From Firmicutes bacterium UBA5389 (lineage in GTDB: Bacteria; Bacillota; DTU025), in contig DHON01000049.1 in NCBI GenBank assembly GCA_002409965.1, positions 1 through 13,515 on the forward strand: a stretch of DNA of 13,515 nucleotides. Direction: 5' to 3'. Both the position numbers and the translations under genes were made by a program. Positions 1 to 6,873 of this stretch are shown piece after piece. Below the pieces are notes generated by a model. That model saw only the letters and a list, made by a program, of their open reading frames with translations. It did not search any database and was not told the origin of the DNA. The stretch's first letter is position 1. Each line of letters begins with the position of its first letter.

Positions 1-15
1 AAAACTCTTGCGATT
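1..15 (-). rRNA. possible first bases of 16S rRNA (partial)
   Basis: On the minus strand the last bases of the window read GCAAGAGTTTT. This resembles the start of bacterial 16S rRNA, where AAGAGTTTGATC is nearly universal. It lies about 40 nt after a boxA-like element and about 70 nt after a good promoter, which is where 16S should begin. The very last base (T) does not fit the expected G, and only about ten bases can be compared, so the call rests mostly on the leader upstream. The exact 5' end cannot be set. Confidence 0.3.
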
Positions 16-38
16 GACTTCTAGGCTCCACGCTGTTT

Positions 39-53
39 GGTTTTCAAGGAACA
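39..53 (-). promoter_or_regulatory. boxA antitermination element of an rRNA leader
   Basis: The minus strand reads TGTTCCTTGAAAACC. Firmicutes rRNA leaders and 16S-23S spacers carry a near-identical element, typically TGTTCTTTGAAAACT followed by a CAAACA-like stretch; here CAAACAGCG follows. boxA in nascent RNA binds NusB-NusE (S10) and lets RNA polymerase pass terminators in rRNA operons. It is preceded by a short hairpin and a promoter in the correct order. The similarity is recalled from known leaders, not searched. Confidence 0.7.
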
Positions 54-56
54 TCT

Positions 57-70
57 GCGGCTCTCGCCGC
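57..70 (-). repeat. leader RNA hairpin with GAGA tetraloop (boxB-like position)
   Basis: As RNA from the minus strand this is GCGGC-GAGA-GCCGC, a perfect 5-bp GC-rich stem closed by a GNRA-type loop. It starts about 12 nt downstream of the -10 box and ends 3 nt before boxA. A stem-loop just upstream of boxA is common in rRNA leaders (the boxB position in E. coli). No U-tract follows, so it is not a terminator. Confidence 0.55.
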
Positions 71-81
71 GCGCAAGTGTT

Positions 82-110
82 ACTATATCACCTGCCAGGA
101 GCGTGCGCAA
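82..110 (-). promoter_or_regulatory. sigma-A promoter, probably of an rRNA operon
   Basis: On the minus strand a -35 box TTGCGC (105-110) and a -10 box TATAGT (82-87) are separated by exactly 17 bp (88-104). Transcription would start near position 75 and run leftward out of the window. The hairpin and boxA come right after, so an rRNA operon is the likely target. The -35 box is only 19 bp from the yunB stop codon, and no terminator separates the two. Confidence 0.65.
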
Positions 111-128
111 GGGGGTCCGCGCAATAAT

Positions 129-905
129 TTATCGTTCGCCCGTCGAGAGCAAGCCTTTCACGAACGACTCCGACTGTCCCATGTGCACGTAGAACTGCGG
201 CACGTCTCCAAGGATGATCGACTCCGCAATCGGCATGCTCGTTTTCACCGTGAGATTCGACGACACCAGCGGCACCAGGATCTTCACGTATGCCTCGATC
301 TCAAGGTACACCCTGTGTCTGAGCTGGTTTATACCGGCGGTTTCGAATTGGTCAGTCACAGAGGTGCTCACAACGCCTATCGGCACTACCGACATGGTCA
401 GCCATGGGCCAAGATTGGCGAGTATGGCGCTTCCGAATACCTGCCCTATCGGCACCGATATCTTCACATTCTTTATGTCCCGCAGGGCGGCCTGCACCCT
501 CGTAGTGGTGCTGGCCGCGATTCTGTTTATCTCCCCCGTATTGGGTTGGACTGCGACGATCTTGCCCTGGCTGTCCGTCTTCCAATCCATCAGGTCTTCA
601 TACTTGATGTCCAGGGCGGAGGTTTCCGAAAGCGCCGTGTTCACCGCGGTCGTCGCCACGGCCCTAGCGCGCGCTTCGGCCAGCTGCAGCAAGGTCGGTT
701 TCAGCCTGACTTCGACGAACACGAACCCCGCGAATCCCGCGAACAGGCATACCAGCGCCGCGACGAGCAGACGGCGTCCACGCCTCGGGCAGCCCTTGCG
801 CTCGCGCCGCACTTGCCTCACTGGTCTGCGCGATCCGGATGCGCCAGCCAGAAACCGCAGCAACCATGCGGGGGCGGGGAACCCGAGCGGCAGCCTAACG
901 CACAA
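129..905 (-). CDS. yunB: sporulation protein YunB
   Basis: Predicted single-pass membrane protein of the YunB family. In B. subtilis it belongs to the mother-cell sporulation (sigma-E) programme; its molecular role is poorly known. A basic N-terminal region (RRERKGCPRRGRR, about 34-45) precedes a membrane segment at about 46-66, then the family-like stretch RLKPTLLQLAEARARAVAT and the conserved core with PIGQVFGS, ANLGPW and GDVPQFYV. I chose the TTG start at 905 because GGGGAGGGG lies 8 nt upstream, giving 258 residues, close to the 254 of B. subtilis YunB. An in-frame GTG at 953 gives 274 residues but has no visible Shine-Dalgarno. The gene follows fba by about 50 nt and ends just before the rRNA promoter. 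No sigma-E promoter was identified with confidence. Confidence 0.85.
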   Translation of the reverse strand: MCVRLPLGFPAPAWLLRFLAGASGSRRPVRQVRRERKGCPRRGRRLLVAALVCLFAGFAGFVFVEVRLKPTLLQLAEARARAVATTAVNTALSETSALDIKYEDLMDWKTDSQGKIVAVQPNTGEINRIAASTTTRVQAALRDIKNVKISVPIGQVFGSAILANLGPWLTMSVVPIGVVSTSVTDQFETAGINQLRHRVYLEIEAYVKILVPLVSSNLTVKTSMPIAESIILGDVPQFYVHMGQSESFVKGLLSTGER

Positions 906-958
906 AAAAACCACCCCTCCCCATGGTATGCGAGAGAGGTGGTCCAGGTTCACAAGGA

Positions 959-1882
959 TCAGGCGCGCCCGGCGCTTCCGAAAAGACGCATTTTGCCGAC
1001 TGCGACGGACTTGATGCGGGCCATGGCTGGCCTGAGCAGGTCGCGCGGGTCGGTCACCTCCGGCTTTGTCCAGAGAGTCTCACGCACGCTAGCGATGAAG
1101 GCCAGACGCATGTCGGTGTCGATGTTGACTTTGTTGATGCCGCGCCTTACGGCCTCGACGATACTGCTGTCGGGAATGCCTTTCGATCCGGCCCACTGCG
1201 CCCCGAACCGCTCGGCGACCTCGATTATCTCGGCAGGCACTCCAGAGGCCCCGTGCAGCACCAACGGAATGGGCGTCTTCTCCTTGATTCTCGACACCAG
1301 ATCAATCGCGAGCACCGGCTTGCCCTTGAACTTCCTTGGGCCATGCGATGTTCCTATCGCCACGGCCAGCGCGTCCACTCCGGTTCTCTCCACGAAGATC
1401 ACGGCCTCGTCGGGATCGGTGAGCAAGGCCTCCCGCTCATCCACAGCCACATGGTCCTCGATGCCCGCAAGCCTTCCAAGTTCAGCCTCGACGCTGACCC
1501 CCGCCGCATGCGCCACCTCGACAACCTTCCGCGTGATCGCAACGTTCTCGTCAAAGGGCAGGTGCGAACCGTCTATCATCACCGATGTGAACCCGGCCCT
1601 AATGCACTGGACGATTGTCGTGAAGTCGCGACCATGATCCAGATGGAGCGCCACAGGCACGTCTGCCTCCTGCGCGAGACTGGTCACGATCCCGGTTATC
1701 TCCTTCATTCCCGCGTAAGCGATGGCGCCCTCCGACACCTGCACTATCGCGGCAGACCGCTCCTCCACTGCGGCCCCTATGACCGCCTTTGCAAACTCCA
1801 AGTTGTTGACATTGAACGCGCCGACTGCGTAACGTCCTTCATTGGCTGCGTCAAGAACTGATTTTGAGCTCACCAAACCCAC
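959..1882 (-). CDS. fba: class II fructose-bisphosphate aldolase
   Basis: Zinc-dependent class II aldolase (307 aa), catalysing reversible cleavage of fructose 1,6-bisphosphate to dihydroxyacetone phosphate and glyceraldehyde 3-phosphate in cytosolic glycolysis and gluconeogenesis. The TIM-barrel motifs are intact: HLDHG (80-84; D82 as catalytic acid/base, H83 as a zinc ligand), MIDGSHLPFDEN (102-113), EAELGRLAG (132-140), GTSHG with H180, LHGASG with H210, and KVNIDTDMRLAF (251-262) of the phosphate site. The C-terminus FGSAGRA matches the usual family ending. The GTG start at 1882 has GGAGGTG 7 nt upstream. It lies between tyrS (31-bp gap) and yunB on the same strand. Related ketose-bisphosphate aldolases (tagatose type) share these motifs, so the exact substrate is inferred. 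Confidence 0.93.
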   Translation of the reverse strand: MGLVSSKSVLDAANEGRYAVGAFNVNNLEFAKAVIGAAVEERSAAIVQVSEGAIAYAGMKEITGIVTSLAQEADVPVALHLDHGRDFTTIVQCIRAGFTSVMIDGSHLPFDENVAITRKVVEVAHAAGVSVEAELGRLAGIEDHVAVDEREALLTDPDEAVIFVERTGVDALAVAIGTSHGPRKFKGKPVLAIDLVSRIKEKTPIPLVLHGASGVPAEIIEVAERFGAQWAGSKGIPDSSIVEAVRRGINKVNIDTDMRLAFIASVRETLWTKPEVTDPRDLLRPAMARIKSVAVGKMRLFGSAGRA

Positions 1883-1913
1883 GCGCCGCCACCTCCACGT
1901 CCACTATTCTCGC

Positions 1914-3134
1914 TTACCCCAAAAGCACTCTGGCAAACCGCCTCTTACCAACCTTGAGAACCATGCCGTGTTCAGGCGTGATCTCCTCTGCAGGGTCAAC
2001 CACGCGCCGATCGTCCACCCGCACACCGCCCTGCCCAATGAGGCGCCTGGCTTCGCTGTTGCTGGAAGCGAGCCCTGCCCGCGCCATTAGGGCAACCACT
2101 GAGATGCGCCCTTCCTTGAGGTCGTCGCCGGCCAGGCGTACCTCAGGCATGTCGTCGGGGAGTTCGCCCCGGCTGAACACCCGGTCGAACTCCTCCTCAG
2201 CAAGCTTGCCCGCTTCGTCGCCGTGATACTGCGCCACCAGTTGCCTCGCCAACTTCCTCTTGGCCTTCATCGGATGCAGGGCCCCCGATGCCATCCCACG
2301 CTCTATGGCTACCTTGTCGGCCAACGTGAACGTGGTGGCGCTGTCGATGTAGGGCACGATGAGTTCGTCGGGTATGGACATGGTCTTCCCGTAGATCTCA
2401 GATGGATCTTCGTTGATTCCTATGTAGTTGCCCAAGCTCTTACTCATCTTGTGCACTCCGTCGAGGCCAGGCAGTATGGGCATGAGCACAACGCATTGGC
2501 TTTCCTGACCGAACTCGCGCTGCAGCGTGCGGCCCATGAGGTTGTTGAACTTCTGGTCAGTTCCCCCTAGCTCAACATCGGCCTGAAGAGCGATTGAGTC
2601 GTATGCCTGCATGAGCGGATAGAAGAACTCGTGGATTCCGATAGGTCTGCCCTCTTTGTATCGGGCCTCGAAGTCGTCGCGCTCCAGCATCCGCGCCACG
2701 GTAACATGCGACGCCAGCTCGATAACGTCCGAGAACATGAGTTTGCCCAGCCACTCCGAGTTGAAAGTCACCCTGGTGCGGGCAGGATCGATGATTCTGA
2801 AGATCTGTTTCTCGTAGGTCGCCGCGTTGGCCCGGACTTCCTCCTCCGACAGCTGTTTCCGTGCTTCGGAACGCCCCGTAGGATCGCCGATTCTGCCCGT
2901 GAAATCGCCGATCACGATCATCCCTTCGTGCCCCATGTCTTGAAACTGCCTCATCTTGTGCAGCACAACGGTGTGCCCGATGTGGATATCCGGCGCGGAA
3001 GGGTCCAGCCCGAGTTTGACCTTAAGAGGCCTGCCTGTGCGCGCCGACCTCTCGAACTTCGCAAGCAAGTCCTCGTCGGAGATGACCTCGGCGGCGCCCT
3101 TCTTGATCACTTCTAGTTGCTCCCTGGGATCCAT
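1914..3134 (-). CDS. tyrS: tyrosine--tRNA ligase
   Basis: Class I aminoacyl-tRNA synthetase that activates tyrosine with ATP and charges tRNA-Tyr (406 aa). Visible motifs: the HIGH signature exactly as HIGH (51-54), the tyrosine-pocket region with QAYDSIALQADVELGGTDQ (176-194), KMSKS at 229-233, and a C-terminal S4-type RNA-binding domain (about 342-404). Length and the GGTDQKFN region fit the TyrZ-like branch, also present in B. subtilis (about 413 aa). I chose the ATG at 3134, with GGGAGGA about 10 nt upstream. A TTG at 3191 would add 19 residues (including CTVAWREER) that look unlike the family. Only 94 nt separate it from the gene upstream and no T-box element is visible, although Firmicutes tyrS genes are often T-box controlled. 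Confidence 0.95.
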   Translation of the reverse strand: MDPREQLEVIKKGAAEVISDEDLLAKFERSARTGRPLKVKLGLDPSAPDIHIGHTVVLHKMRQFQDMGHEGMIVIGDFTGRIGDPTGRSEARKQLSEEEVRANAATYEKQIFRIIDPARTRVTFNSEWLGKLMFSDVIELASHVTVARMLERDDFEARYKEGRPIGIHEFFYPLMQAYDSIALQADVELGGTDQKFNNLMGRTLQREFGQESQCVVLMPILPGLDGVHKMSKSLGNYIGINEDPSEIYGKTMSIPDELIVPYIDSATTFTLADKVAIERGMASGALHPMKAKRKLARQLVAQYHGDEAGKLAEEEFDRVFSRGELPDDMPEVRLAGDDLKEGRISVVALMARAGLASSNSEARRLIGQGGVRVDDRRVVDPAEEITPEHGMVLKVGKRRFARVLLG

Positions 3135-3228
3135 TGCAAGACGTTCCTCCCGCCAAGCGACTGTGCATCGTAAGTCCACGTGCAGAGTCAAGCATTATGT
3201 AGAGCTTAACACAGCTGCAAAAGCAAGG

Positions 3229-3357
3229 TCAATCTTCGTCCTTCGCGGGGAATATGTCCATCAGAACACGCAGCATGAAATAGAGAAGCAGCAGGACACC
3301 GAAAACCGAGAGAAGCCCCACTCCGCTCACTAGCCAGCCCTCCGCAATATGGTCCAT
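3229..3357 (-). CDS. small OadG-like membrane protein (Na+-pump decarboxylase gamma type)
   Basis: A 42-residue ORF with one membrane helix (about 9-33) and a short charged tail ending AKDED. The stretch GVLLLLYFMLRVLMDIF resembles the single helix and following basic/aromatic segment of OadG (oxaloacetate decarboxylase gamma) family proteins, the small subunits that hold the carboxyltransferase to the beta subunit. The ATG at 3357 has AAGGAG 10 nt upstream. It sits 32 nt after the oadB stop on the same strand, so co-transcription is likely. It is shorter than typical OadG proteins (about 60-120 aa) and lacks their long C-terminal tail. Membrane topology and context are firm; the family assignment is an inference. 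Confidence 0.65.
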   Translation of the reverse strand: MDHIAEGWLVSGVGLLSVFGVLLLLYFMLRVLMDIFPAKDED

Positions 3358-3389
3358 TCACAATCCGCTCCTTTCCGCGCCTACGGGGA

Positions 3390-4508
3390 TCAGTGTATCA
3401 GCGCCAGGATCATGGCGCCGGCGATTATGGAGCCGACCTGGCCCGCCACGTTCGCTCCGACAGCGTGCATCAGAAGATAGTTGCTGGGGTCCTCCTCGAT
3501 GCCCATCTTGTGGATCACCCGCGCCGACATGGGGAACGCCGATATGCCGGCGGCTCCGATCATCGGGTTGACCTTGCGCTTCAGGAACAGGTTGAGCACC
3601 TTGGCGAAGATGACCCCGCCGGCCGTATCGAAGATGAAAGCGACCAGGCCCATCAGAATGATAAACACCGTGCTGGGTTGAAGGAACCGCTCAGCCACCA
3701 TAGTCGAACCGATGGCTACGCCCAAAAACAGCGTGACTATGTTGGCCAGCTCGTTCTGGGCAGACCGGGAGAGGCGTTCCACAACCCCCGATTCCCGCAG
3801 CAAGTTGCCGAGCATCAGGGAACCGATCAGGCCCACGCTGATGGGAGCGATGATCCCCGCAACTACAGTGACGAGTATGGGGAAGAGAACTCGGACGGTC
3901 TTGCTCACCCTGAACTCCTGATACTCCATGTGAATCCGCCGCTCCTCCGGGGTGGTCAGCATCCGGATGATGGGAGGCTGGATAAGGGGCACAAGCGACA
4001 TGTAGGAATATGCTGCAACCGTAATGGGCCCTAGTAACTCCGGGGCGAACAGCCTAGACACATATATGGACGTTGGGCCGTCCGCCGCGCCGATGATGCC
4101 GATGGACGCCGCCTGCTTCAGAGTGAATGCCGGGATGAAACTGGCGACCCCGTGCAGCCGGCCCAGATACAGCGCTGCCATCAGAGTCGCGAAAATCCCG
4201 AACTGGGCAGCGGCCCCAAAAAACAACATGAACGGACGTCTCAGCAGTGGGCCAAAGTCTATCATCGCCCCGACGGCTATGAATATGAGGATGGGAAAGA
4301 GTTCGTTTTCGATGCCCGCGTTGTACAGAATGGTCAAGAAGCCGTGCTCTCCTATGGCTGACGAACCGGGTATGTTGGCCAGAATCGCTCCGAACCCTAT
4401 GGGCAGGAGCAGCGTGGGCTCGTATTCCTTCTTGATGGCCAGGTAGATCAGGATTCCTCCGATGGCAAACATGACTGCGACGCGCCAGTAATTCACTACG
4501 AGTTGCAA
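3390..4508 (-). CDS. oadB: sodium ion-translocating decarboxylase, beta subunit
   Basis: Multi-spanning integral membrane subunit of the biotin-dependent Na+-pump decarboxylases (oxaloacetate, methylmalonyl-CoA, glutaconyl-CoA and malonate types). It decarboxylates carboxybiotin and exports Na+. Hallmarks: KEYEPTLLLPIGFGAILANI near the N-terminus, GAADGPTSIYVS with D143, and NPMIGAAGISAFPMSARV with N314 and S323. These correspond in order and spacing to D203, N373 and S382 of the Klebsiella OadB. I chose a TTG start at 4508: GGAAGGTGA ends 5 nt upstream, giving 372 aa, the usual MmdB/GcdB size. A longer TTG ORF from 4577 adds 23 hydrophilic residues without a good ribosome site. No alpha or biotin-carrier gene is in the window, so the substrate is unknown. 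Confidence 0.9.
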   Translation of the reverse strand: MQLVVNYWRVAVMFAIGGILIYLAIKKEYEPTLLLPIGFGAILANIPGSSAIGEHGFLTILYNAGIENELFPILIFIAVGAMIDFGPLLRRPFMLFFGAAAQFGIFATLMAALYLGRLHGVASFIPAFTLKQAASIGIIGAADGPTSIYVSRLFAPELLGPITVAAYSYMSLVPLIQPPIIRMLTTPEERRIHMEYQEFRVSKTVRVLFPILVTVVAGIIAPISVGLIGSLMLGNLLRESGVVERLSRSAQNELANIVTLFLGVAIGSTMVAERFLQPSTVFIILMGLVAFIFDTAGGVIFAKVLNLFLKRKVNPMIGAAGISAFPMSARVIHKMGIEEDPSNYLLMHAVGANVAGQVGSIIAGAMILALIH

Positions 4509-4604
4509 GCCATTCACCTTCCGTCCATAGCGAGAATTGCTTCGACTATGAACTGATAATTCGTCGCGAGGACGCAAGTTCCTTTATTGCCCGGGATATC
4601 GCCT

Positions 4605-4620
4605 GAAAACCGGCGTTTTC
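4605..4620. repeat. short inverted repeat in the divergent intergenic region
   Basis: GAAAAC-CGGC-GTTTTC is a perfect 6-bp inverted repeat with a 4-nt spacer, midway between oadB and the divergent penicillin-binding protein gene, 21 bp upstream of the latter's -35 box. It could be an operator or a cruciform-forming site. No T-run follows on either strand, so a terminator is unlikely. It may be chance. Confidence 0.3.
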
Positions 4621-4640
4621 GCGGCGGCCGGCTGGCAGCT

Positions 4641-4668
4641 TTGCGTGCAAATCCGCCTGTGGTATAAT
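4641..4668 (+). promoter_or_regulatory. sigma-A promoter with extended -10 for the penicillin-binding protein gene
   Basis: TTGCGT (4641-4646), a 16-bp spacer, then a perfect TATAAT (4663-4668) preceded by TGG (4660-4662), which makes an extended -10 element. Transcription should start around 4675, beside the palindrome GGAATTCC (4674-4681), giving a 5' leader of about 30 nt before the ATG at 4707. Confidence 0.75.
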
Positions 4669-4688
4669 GTATCGGAATTCCAACCTGA

Positions 4689-4703
4689 GGAGGCTCTTTA
4701 GCC
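4689..4703 (+). promoter_or_regulatory. Shine-Dalgarno with unusually long spacing and overlapping mini-hairpin
   Basis: GGAGG (4689-4693) lies 13 nt before the ATG, longer than the usual 5-10. The sequence GGCT-CTTT-AGCC (4692-4703) can form a 4-bp hairpin that starts within the Shine-Dalgarno and would shorten the effective distance or mask the site. An in-frame TAG (4698-4700) rules out an upstream start. Confidence 0.4.
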
Positions 4704-4706
4704 GAC

Positions 4707-6830
4707 ATGCGGTCTGATACAAGAGGTTTCATACAGATTGTGGCGCTTGCACTGATATTACTCGTGCTTGTCGCCGTGGGCATGGTCACCGGCATCCTGG
4801 CCGGATACCTCAAGAACGCCCCCAGCGTGGAGGACGTCGATGTTGAGGCCAGGCGGAGCCTGCCCACGGTGGTGTATGACGCCAACGGCAATGTTCTCAC
4901 GAAGCTGATGGTCGAGAACCGTCAGTGGGCGCCGCTGTCGAGCATTCCACAGCACCTCATCGACGCTGTGATAGCAGTGGAAGACCACAGGTTCTACGAG
5001 CACCACGGCATCAGCGTGCGCAGAATCCTGGGCGCTCTGTGGTACGACATCAGGCACATGTCGCCCGACCAGGGCGGCAGCACCATCACCGCGCAACTGG
5101 CGAGAAACGTATTCCTGTCTCATGAAAAAAGCGTAAGCCGCAAGATATGGGAGGCGCTCTACGCATTCCAGCTCGAACGGAGATATACAAAGGACGAGAT
5201 ACTCGAGTTCTATCTCAACTGGGTGTACTTCGGCCACGGCGTGTACGGCGTTCAGGCCGCATCCAACCTTTTCTTCGGCAAACCCATTGACCAGCTCACT
5301 CTGGGCGAGGCTGCGCTTTTGGCCGGCATCCCTAAAGGCAATGAGCTGTATTCCCCGATAAAGAACGAGCGGACAAGGCAGAACGCGCTCAATCGGCGCA
5401 GAATTGTCCTACAGCGTATGGTGGACGTGGGCTATATCTCCCCTGAACAGGCCGCCCCAGCGGCCGACGAACCGTTGCGCCTGGCATCGCAGGGCGGCAA
5501 GCCCGCTCCCGTGGGCAAGTACGTCAACTTCATGGTCCGCGACTACCTGCTCAAGAAGTATGGAAAGGACAGCGTGTACCGCGGCGGCCTGAGCGTCAAA
5601 ACCACTATAGACCTCGCCGCCCAGCGCGCCGCGGAAGAAGCTATATCGCGTCTGCTCCCCATTGGCAGCACTCCCGAGACTCGCAAGGACGACAGCAGCC
5701 TGACCTATCCCCAGGCGGCGCTGGTCGCAATCGACGCGCAGACCGGGCAGATCAGGGCGCTGGTCGGAGGGCGCGGAGAGGATGAGTACAACCGCGCGCT
5801 GAAAGCGGAGCGCTCCCCGGGCTCTGCGATCAAACCCTTCGTGTACACTGCCGCCATGGATTCAGGATACACCACGACAACGGTCGTGGTGGATGAGCCT
5901 GTGGAATACCCCATGGGCACCGGGACAACTTGGGCGCCCAGGAACTTCAACGGCAAGTTCGTTGGACCTCTCAGGCTCCGACAGGCCTTGGAGCAATCGA
6001 CGAATACCATCGCCGTCAAGCTTATGGCGGATCTCAAGCCCGATAAGGTCATATCTTACGCCAGGAAAATGGGCATCACCACACTGGTGGAGAGCGGGAC
6101 GCGCAATGACCGCGGCCTCGCCCTTGCGCTCGGAGGACTTACCCGCGGCGTGACCCCCATCGAGATGGTGCAGGCTTACAGTTCGCTGGCCAACGCGGGC
6201 GTCAGGGTCACCCCCTACTTCATCATGGAGGTCCGCGACTCAAGCGGCGTTCTCCTTGAATCCAACGTGCCCAGGCGGGAGATAGTCCTGGATGAGCGCA
6301 CCGCGTATATCGTTGCCGACATGATGCGAGGCGTCATTTGCTCGCCGAGCGGAACAGGAAGGCGGGCCGACATCGGCCGTCCGGCCGCAGGCAAAACCGG
6401 AACCGCCGACAGCAACACCGATGCCTGGTTTGTGGGCTTCACGCCCGACATGGTGGCAGCCGTGTGGATAGGCGAGGATACCAACCGAGAGATGAGGTAT
6501 CCCAAGATAGGCGTCATAGGCAGCGGAAAGGCCGCCGAGATATGGGGAGCTTTCATGAAGAAGGCGCTTGCCGGGGTTCCCGCGCGCGACTTCACGGTGC
6601 CCGAGGGCGTGCTTACAGGCGTCCGCGTGTGCACCGCGTCCGGTCAACTAGCCTCCTCCAGCTGCCCTGAGGCTCAAGTCATCCCGGAAAAGTTCATCGA
6701 GGGCACACAGCCGACCCAAGTATGCAGCGTTCACTCCCATGTCGATTCCATCGACAGCGACTGGCAGGGCGATCCGGACGATGCGACGATAGATCAGACG
6801 GACGCGGCTCTGCCCACGCAGCGGTGGTAG
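4707..6830 (+). CDS. bifunctional class A penicillin-binding protein (PBP1A type)
   Basis: Peptidoglycan glycosyltransferase/transpeptidase (707 aa) that polymerises lipid II and cross-links stem peptides at the outer face of the membrane. Residues 8-34 form a signal anchor. The GT51 domain (about 70-240) has EDHRFYEHHG (92-101, catalytic E92), GGSTITAQLARN (123-134) and KDEILEFYLNWVYFG. The transpeptidase domain (about 330-620) has SAIK (nucleophile S373, K376), STN (431-433) and KTGT (563-566). A short C-terminal extension carries C642, C653 and C673 and an acidic tail, with no PASTA or FN3 domain. All catalytic residues are present. It is the only plus-strand gene in the window and has its own promoter. 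Firmicutes names differ (ponA, pbpF, mrcA), so no symbol is assigned. Confidence 0.93.
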   Translation: MRSDTRGFIQIVALALILLVLVAVGMVTGILAGYLKNAPSVEDVDVEARRSLPTVVYDANGNVLTKLMVENRQWAPLSSIPQHLIDAVIAVEDHRFYEHHGISVRRILGALWYDIRHMSPDQGGSTITAQLARNVFLSHEKSVSRKIWEALYAFQLERRYTKDEILEFYLNWVYFGHGVYGVQAASNLFFGKPIDQLTLGEAALLAGIPKGNELYSPIKNERTRQNALNRRRIVLQRMVDVGYISPEQAAPAADEPLRLASQGGKPAPVGKYVNFMVRDYLLKKYGKDSVYRGGLSVKTTIDLAAQRAAEEAISRLLPIGSTPETRKDDSSLTYPQAALVAIDAQTGQIRALVGGRGEDEYNRALKAERSPGSAIKPFVYTAAMDSGYTTTTVVVDEPVEYPMGTGTTWAPRNFNGKFVGPLRLRQALEQSTNTIAVKLMADLKPDKVISYARKMGITTLVESGTRNDRGLALALGGLTRGVTPIEMVQAYSSLANAGVRVTPYFIMEVRDSSGVLLESNVPRREIVLDERTAYIVADMMRGVICSPSGTGRRADIGRPAAGKTGTADSNTDAWFVGFTPDMVAAVWIGEDTNREMRYPKIGVIGSGKAAEIWGAFMKKALAGVPARDFTVPEGVLTGVRVCTASGQLASSSCPEAQVIPEKFIEGTQPTQVCSVHSHVDSIDSDWQGDPDDATIDQTDAALPTQRW

Positions 6831-6873
6831 CCGCGGCCCGAGAGGAGTCTCTACAAGCCGGCGGCGCCCGCTC
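6831..6873. other. short convergent intergenic gap
   Basis: Only 43 bp separate the stop of the penicillin-binding protein gene (plus) from the stop of mutS2 (minus). The only inverted repeat is a weak GAGA-GGAG-TCTC without a T-run, so no intrinsic terminator is evident for either gene. Confidence 0.5.

Noticed and set aside
183..1637. 484-residue plus-strand open frame opposite yunB and fba
   Set aside because: It is antisense to two genes with clear family motifs, crosses both of them, and its translation is histidine/arginine/serine-rich without recognisable motifs. Long antisense frames are common at this GC content.
923..1861. 312-residue plus-strand frame opposite fba
   Set aside because: Antisense shadow of the aldolase gene; no domain signature and no convincing ribosome site.
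3135..3228. T-box riboswitch or dedicated promoter upstream of tyrS
   Set aside because: The 94-nt gap is too short for a T-box and lacks its conserved core. TTGCAG with a CATAAT-like box 15 bp away is too poor to call a promoter.
3393..4034. 213-residue plus-strand frame opposite oadB
   Set aside because: Antisense to a well-supported membrane protein gene; the translation is rich in His, Asp and Arg with no motif.
4509..4577. Longer oadB starting at the TTG at 4577
   Set aside because: It would add 23 hydrophilic residues not typical of the family, and its AAGGAA is only 2 nt from the start, while the TTG at 4508 has a well-spaced GGAAGGTGA.
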